From Phoronis ovalis (taxonomy: Eukaryota; Phoronida; Phoronidae): a DNA stretch of 10,021 nt. The notes beneath the pieces were generated by a model, which worked only from the letters and a program-made list of their open reading frames with translations, searched no databases and was not told the origin of the DNA. The stretch lies in assembly GCA_028565635.1 (NCBI GenBank), contig JAOXYB010069056.1, forward strand, positions 1 to 10,021, in the 5' to 3' direction. The position numbers were made by a program, and so were the translations under genes. This document shows, piece by piece, positions 7,401-10,021 of this stretch; position 1 is the first letter of the stretch, and each line of letters starts with the position of its first letter.

Positions 7401-9912
7401 TGCATTTGCCATAGCAATAGTTTCCTTTGCCGTCTCAATCTCTTTAGCCAAGATTCTTGCCGAACGAAATAACTATGAAGTTGATTCAAACCAGGTTTGT
7501 TCATGATCTCCACAAAAATCATATGCACACTCCAACTATACATTATTGTCATCTTGTGTATGCATGTTTGCAGCTTATATGCTGTAATCATTGACCCAGG
7601 AATATGTATGTGGAGAATAGTATTAGCTTTACGTTTTCAGAGAGAGAAGGGGAAGCAGTTAATTAAGTGCTGGATAGTTGCATGAATTAACCCCAGTCTA
7701 ATACAGAACTTCAACAAGACACTGCACGGATAGTAACTTTGTTTGATCTATATATGGTTGCAGTACGTGTTACAAATAAATACGACCGTATTTTTAAAAC
7801 GAAAAGACTTTACATAAAAATGTAGAATACTGTTTGAACTATATTCTTTGTTTATTTTTCAGCAGTATTGTTTGTTACATATAACTCTGTCACTTTTACA
7901 GGAATTGATAGCCTATGGTATGACCAACTTTGTCTGCTCATTTTTCAACTGCTTCGTATCATCAGGTTCAATGTCGAGAAGTCTTGTCCAGGAAGTTATG
8001 GGTGGTAAAACTCAAGTTGCCGGCCTGTTTTCCTGTGTGCTCATTTTCTTTGTCCTGATAGCAGTTGGACCTCTGTTTGAATCTCTTCCAAATGTGAGTT
8101 TTGCAGTAAATGCAACCAATTCTGTGCTGAAGTGAAAACTGTTTTAACCCATTATACTCGCGCAGTCACGAAAATAGGTGTGAAACCTGTGCAAAATGTA
8201 TATCATTTGCTTACATACTATAGAAGTAGGTCTGTTAGATGTCAAGTTGATGTCGTGATTTTCCACTTTTGGATGGCGAGGTAAAAAGACTAAAAAAGTG
8301 TTTTATTAAAAGAATGGTACAAGTGTTATATATTAAATTAAATGTTCCATTTTATGGTACGGTATCAGGTAGAAAAAAGTGTAAAAGGTTGATAATGTAA
8401 ACTTTTATATCTCAGTAAAAAGTTATAATTACCAAATATGGAAATTTTTCAATAACAATCCTGAAAATTAATGAGACAAAAGCATTCCATTAAAAATCAG
8501 TATTTTCTAAAAGTTTACAGTATGCACTTTCGAATGATGTATAACATGCCATGATTGAGCATGAAATTTGTTACAAGTGTTTAAATTCTTCCAAACCCAT
8601 CATACCCCTTTTAAAAAAATGCTATGAATGTAATGGGTTAATATAGGAGCTACGATCTGGCATTGTACCTGAGTACTACACATCCTGTCTATGCCAAAAT
8701 ACAATTTAATTAAATTGATTGCAAAATCTTCTTTGCTTTATTATATGGGGTTATAATGAAAATGGAAAAGAGATTGATGGAGCTCCAGTTTTGATTTAAA
8801 TTCAAATACTGTGATACTGTACAGAATATTGTGGTTAGCTGTTTTAACAGAGAGAAAAATGTTCCCCCTCCATTATAATTAAAAACGGAACTGCTTTCAA
8901 GAAGTCAGCAAATTCTGCTTTATTTTATGCTACTATTAAATCGAATATTGTTTGGGAGTAGGAAATCTGTATTCGTGGTAATGAAATTGTAAGAAAACTT
9001 CATAGTCAACCATCAGGAATAAAAATTAAGAATAAATTATGCTAGGTGTTGCATTTCAGTGTGTCCTGGCAGCAATCATCATTGTGGCACTAAAAGGAAT
9101 GTTTACACAGTTCAGAGATCTCAAGAAATATTGGAACATTAGCAAATATGACTTCGTAAGTAATAAGCTTGTTAACGATCCATTTCCTGGATGTTAAGCA
9201 AAATGTGATTCTGTAAGTCCTAAGCTGGATATCCACCTGACAGATAAATAAAAGATTCGGGCTACTTAATATAAGTTTTGACCAAAAAAAATATATGAAT
9301 GCACCTGGTGACAAGCTGTGTCAACTCCCATCATCCAGATTTTCAGAAATATTGTATGCAAACTCCATAACATGGGCATTTTTAAATCATATAAAATCTT
9401 GATGACCAGAGTTCCTTTCCCTTTCTTGTTTTCAATTTGACGGAGGCTATTTGCAGAATAAATTGTGACTTGCTATAAATTTGTGTTTTGAAGCTGTAAA
9501 GATACCAATGTTAAGACTAGGCGATTTTGGTTTTTATATTTATTTTTTCTCTATTTATTTACGTCAGATTTCTGAATTAGGTTCTAACCACTCACCCAAA
9601 TAATTATTGTCTCACGAGTGTTATTATGCAACATCACAAAACCTCATTTTGTATATCCAGCAGAGCAGAGCTAAGAGATCTAGTGTAAGACGAGATTGAT
9701 CTGAAACAAAAAGTACCTGGTTTTGAGATCATCCTCGCCTATATGATGTCACCTTGTGATGATATCCGTGTTAAAATGATTATCTGAGTGTTCTTTCGTC
9801 TTTAGGCTATCTGGTTAGTGACTTGGTTGTCTGTTGTTGTGTTGGACGTGGATCTTGGCTTGGGAGTTGGTGTTGGTTTTTCATTACTCACAGTTGTATT
9901 CAGAACACAAAG
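4078..9912 (+). CDS. SLC26A5/A6-like: SLC26-family (prestin/SLC26A6-like) anion transporter, ten exons, 3' end outside window
   Basis: Spliced CDS: 4078-4495, 4726-4836, 5083-5324, 5833-6000, 6372-6527, 6952-7034, 7347-7494, 7902-8093, 9060-9155, 9806-9912. All junctions are GT-AG and the frame is kept throughout, giving 573 complete codons plus 2 nt. Seen: the SLC26 signature [19 protein letters not shown], then SSRHISIG, then VDSNQELIAYG and [17 protein letters not shown] and [14 protein letters not shown]. Known for the family: a plasma-membrane protein with 14 membrane segments in a 7+7 inverted repeat, exchanging chloride, bicarbonate, sulfate, oxalate or similar anions; vertebrate prestin is a motor form. 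The central Ser-Arg pair (S467-R468 here, S398-R399 in prestin) and Gln of helix 1 (Q139) are kept, so anion binding should be intact. Inference: closest to the SLC26A5/A6 branch; exchanger or motor cannot be told from sequence. The last helix and STAS domain (about 200 residues) are outside the window. The overall call is very secure; the subfamily is less so. Confidence 0.95.
4496..4725 (+). other. Intron 1 (phase 1)
   Basis: 230 bp, GTGAGT...TTCAG. AT-rich with no repeat or open frame of note. Confidence 0.9.
4726..4836 (+). CDS. SLC26A5/A6-like: Exon 2: helices 1-2, GMAYALLAN to SSRHISIG
   Basis: The acceptor is TTTATTTTCAG at 4725 and the donor ATAG|GTAATA at 4836/4837; the exon is 111 nt with both ends phase 1. 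It encodes residues 140-176 plus one base of codon 177: [28 protein letters not shown] and SSRHISIG. This is the most conserved SLC26 block. Y143 sits where prestin has F101, a residue lining the anion site, and Tyr is the usual residue in SLC26A6. The 111-nt length and phases equal exon 4 of human SLC26A4. Confidence 0.96.
4837..5082 (+). other. Intron 2 (phase 1)
   Basis: 246 bp, GTAATA...TTTAG. Contains a short near-palindrome (CACATTATTGTG) near 5000-5011. Nothing else seen. Confidence 0.9.
5083..5324 (+). CDS. SLC26A5/A6-like: Exon 3: helices 3-4 and the glycosylated extracellular loop
   Basis: The acceptor is CTTGCTTTAG at 5082 and the donor TTGCAG|GTAAAT at 5324/5325; 242 nt. Encodes residues 177-257, starting [20 protein letters not shown] and ending [14 protein letters not shown]. 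Between the hydrophobic segments lies a loop of roughly 55 residues with three N-glycosylation sequons: N215-A-T, N220-G-T and N229-G-T. Prestin is glycosylated in the same loop (N163/N166). The exon is 57 nt longer than its human SLC26A4 counterpart (185 nt), and the natural place for the extra 19 residues is this loop. Confidence 0.95.
5325..5832 (+). other. Intron 3 (phase 0), with an old mobile-element trace
   Basis: 508 bp, GTAAAT...TTTAG. The middle, roughly 5560-5735, contains the stem-loop at 5661-5690 and a further 7-bp stem AAGTCAC/GTGACTT with a 3-nt loop (5715-5731). It reads like a decayed element inserted on the minus strand, though no element ends or target duplication could be drawn. 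Confidence 0.9.
5661..5690 (-). mobile_element. Hammerhead-like stem-loop, possible Penelope-type fossil
   Basis: On the minus strand TTGATGAA (5690-5683) is followed by a perfect 6-bp stem GGTCTT/AAGACC with loop GAAAT (5682-5666), then AAACG (5665-5661). The order resembles the hammerhead core CUGAUGA - helix II - GAAAC found in Penelope-like retroelements. Two core bases differ (C3 to U, G12 to A) and an extra A precedes the stem, so it would not be active. Helices I and III were not established. The resemblance is suggestive only. Confidence 0.25.
5833..6000 (+). CDS. SLC26A5/A6-like: Exon 4: helices 5-6, [13 protein letters not shown] region
   Basis: The acceptor is TTGCATTTTTAG at 5832 and the donor GTTAAG|GTGAGT at 6000/6001; 168 nt, phase 0 at both ends. 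Encodes residues 258-313: [20 protein letters not shown], then [20 protein letters not shown], then [16 protein letters not shown]. The family consensus (R-F-G-F-V-x-I-Y-L-x-x-P-L-V-x-G-F-T-T) is kept. The hydrophobic stretch and the basic RTTQR turn fit membrane helices 5-6 and the following re-entrant segment. Confidence 0.95.
6001..6371 (+). other. Intron 4 (phase 0)
   Basis: 371 bp, GTGAGT, ending in an uninterrupted T tract before CAG. No repeat, RNA gene or alternative exon recognised. Confidence 0.9.
6372..6527 (+). CDS. SLC26A5/A6-like: Exon 5: helix 7 and cytoplasmic linker
   Basis: The acceptor is a long T run ending in CAG at 6371; the donor is ATTGTG|GTAAGT at 6527/6528. 156 nt, phase 0. 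Encodes residues 314-365: [40 protein letters not shown] and [12 protein letters not shown]. The N-W-A-E helix and the basic NPRVKGRLK linker before P-I-P are normal SLC26 features. It is one codon longer than the human SLC26A4 equivalent (153 nt). Confidence 0.95.
6528..6951 (+). other. Intron 5 (phase 0)
   Basis: 424 bp, GTAAGT...TTTTAG. It contains a hydrophobic open stretch (about 6768-6818, reading [15 protein letters not shown]) followed by a GT, but the flanking SLC26 segments (PIPIDLIV then VTVGTF) are contiguous in the family, so it is not an exon. Confidence 0.9.
6952..7034 (+). CDS. SLC26A5/A6-like: Exon 6: helix 8 and extracellular turn
   Basis: The acceptor is TGTACTTTTAG at 6951 and the donor ACTGG|GTAGGT at 7034/7035; 83 nt, leaving phase 2. 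Encodes residues 366-392 plus two bases of Gly393: [20 protein letters not shown] and IVGEIPTG. It matches the family pattern V-x-x-G-T-x-x-S to V-G-x-I-P-x-G. The unusual 83-nt size is the same as exon 8 of human SLC26A4, which supports both splice sites. Confidence 0.95.
7035..7346 (+). other. Intron 6 (phase 2)
   Basis: 312 bp, GTAGGT...TTGTAG. Nothing recognised in it. Confidence 0.9.
7347..7494 (+). CDS. SLC26A5/A6-like: Exon 7: IPPPQAP turn, helix 9 and VDSNQ
   Basis: The acceptor is TTATTTGTAG at 7346; the first base completes Gly393. The donor is ACCAG|GTTTGT at 7494/7495, phase 0, a weaker donor than the others. 148 nt, the same as human SLC26A4 exon 9. Encodes [20 protein letters not shown], then [20 protein letters not shown], then [15 protein letters not shown] and the Y-x-V-D-x-N-Q motif are nearly invariant in SLC26 proteins. 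Confidence 0.95.
7495..7901 (+). other. Intron 7 (phase 0)
   Basis: 407 bp, GTTTGT...TTACAG. An internal CAG near 7863 is a weaker alternative acceptor; using it would add residues not found in the family. Nothing else seen. Confidence 0.9.
7902..8093 (+). CDS. SLC26A5/A6-like: Exon 8: helices 10-11 with the Ser-Arg anion site
   Basis: The acceptor is CACTTTTACAG at 7901 and the donor CAAAT|GTGAGT at 8093/8094; 192 nt, phase 0. Encodes residues 443-506: [38 protein letters not shown], then [20 protein letters not shown] and FESLPN. S467-R468 in SMSRS correspond to prestin S398-R399, which coordinate the bound anion at the helix 3/10 gap. In human SLC26A4 the same stretch is split into exons of 114 and 78 nt after the GGKTQ codons; here they are one exon of 114+78 nt. 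Confidence 0.96.
8094..9059 (+). other. Intron 8 (phase 0), enlarged by a transposon
   Basis: 966 bp, GTGAGT...TTTCAG, the longest complete intron. Removing the 490-bp element and one TTAA copy leaves 472 bp, in line with the neighbouring introns. The remainder (8642-9059) is AT-rich with no recognised feature. Confidence 0.9.
8144..8641. mobile_element. piggyBac-type non-autonomous element (MITE) with TTAA duplications
   Basis: TTAA at 8144-8147 and at 8638-8641 flank a 490-bp segment (8148-8637) that begins CCCATTATACTC and ends GAATGTAATGGG. The two ends are inverted repeats matching at 10 of 12 positions. TTAA target duplication with CCC...GGG termini is the piggyBac superfamily signature. 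A related motif, CCCATCATACCCC, lies subterminally at 8596-8608 in the same orientation as the left end. There is no transposase frame inside, so it would depend on an element elsewhere. TTAA is common in AT-rich DNA, so chance is not excluded, but the paired ends make the call reasonable. Confidence 0.6.
9060..9155 (+). CDS. SLC26A5/A6-like: Exon 9: helix 12 and LKGMF motif
   Basis: The acceptor is GTTGCATTTCAG at 9059 and the donor GACTTC|GTAAGT at 9155/9156; 96 nt, phase 0, the same size as human SLC26A4 exon 12. Encodes residues 507-538: [15 protein letters not shown], then [25 protein letters not shown] is the reading found in SLC26A6. Most family members have N-L-K-G-M where this protein has A-L-K-G-M. 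Confidence 0.95.
9156..9805 (+). other. Intron 9 (phase 0)
   Basis: 650 bp, GTAAGT...TTTAG. The minus-strand open frame at 9090-9314 overlaps exon 9 antisense and is not a gene. An imperfect inverted repeat (9691-9702 with 9726-9737, 10 of 12) is the only structure noted. Confidence 0.9.
9806..9912 (+). CDS. SLC26A5/A6-like: Exon 10: helix 13, last coding exon in window
   Basis: The acceptor is TTTCGTCTTTAG at 9805 and the donor CAAAG|GTAAAA at 9912/9913; 107 nt, leaving phase 2, the same size as human SLC26A4 exon 13. Encodes residues 539-573: [20 protein letters not shown] and [15 protein letters not shown], then AG of a split codon (Ser or Arg). D-x-D-L-G-L and R-T-Q are standard. The next exon should encode the linker into the STAS domain and lies beyond 10021. 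Confidence 0.94.
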
Positions 9913-10021
9913 GTAAAATAAGCATCTTCTGGAAAGGAACCTTGATCTTTTTGTTTAGATGTTTTGTTAGTTTATCTTTTGTCAAATATGCTACCAAGTA
10001 ATCTCCCCGTCCTAGAGTACT
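9913..10021 (+). other. Start of intron 10 (phase 2), cut by window end
   Basis: It begins GTAAAA and is open-ended. In the vertebrate gene plan the next exon is 70 nt and completes the last membrane segment. Confidence 0.85.

Noticed and set aside
7379-7591. Minus-strand open frame across exon 7
   Set aside because: Antisense shadow of a well-supported exon with no domain.
4078-9912. Pseudogene status of the SLC26 gene
   Set aside because: All ten exons are in frame, all splice sites are canonical and the key residues are kept. No break was found within the window.

Overview
This is eukaryotic, AT-rich animal DNA. One spliced protein-coding gene on the + strand fills the right 60 percent: an SLC26-family (SulP-type) anion transporter of the SLC26A5/A6 (prestin-like) branch. 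All introns are GT-AG, most are 230-650 bp, and the last is cut by the window edge. Protein features ([26 protein letters not shown], the [16 protein letters not shown] block) point to an invertebrate. An insect or other arthropod is plausible, with a piggyBac-like element weakly supporting this, but the species cannot be fixed from the window.

Layout. 1-77: end of a 58-bp-period repeat. 448-548: a strong candidate internal coding exon on the minus strand, from an unrecognised gene running leftwards. 549-4064: mostly non-coding, either intergenic or 5' intron of the two genes. It contains a cluster of palindromes (1903-2067), a 25-bp-arm hairpin (2399-2474) and a possible non-coding 5' UTR exon (3742-3790). 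4065-9912: ten coding exons of the SLC26 gene, giving 573 complete codons plus 2 nt. These cover the N-terminal cytoplasmic segment and nearly all of the 14-helix transport domain, including the Ser-Arg anion site. The last helix and the C-terminal STAS domain lie beyond the window.

The introns carry two recognisable mobile-element traces. A 490-bp piggyBac-type non-autonomous element flanked by TTAA sits in intron 8. A minus-strand stem-loop with a degenerate hammerhead/Penelope-like look sits in intron 3. Exon sizes match the vertebrate SLC26 gene plan closely, with two ancestral exons fused into one here.

I found no multi-gene system. The notable points are the conserved gene architecture, the divergent basic N-terminus, the unassigned opposite-strand exon and the structured non-coding DNA upstream.
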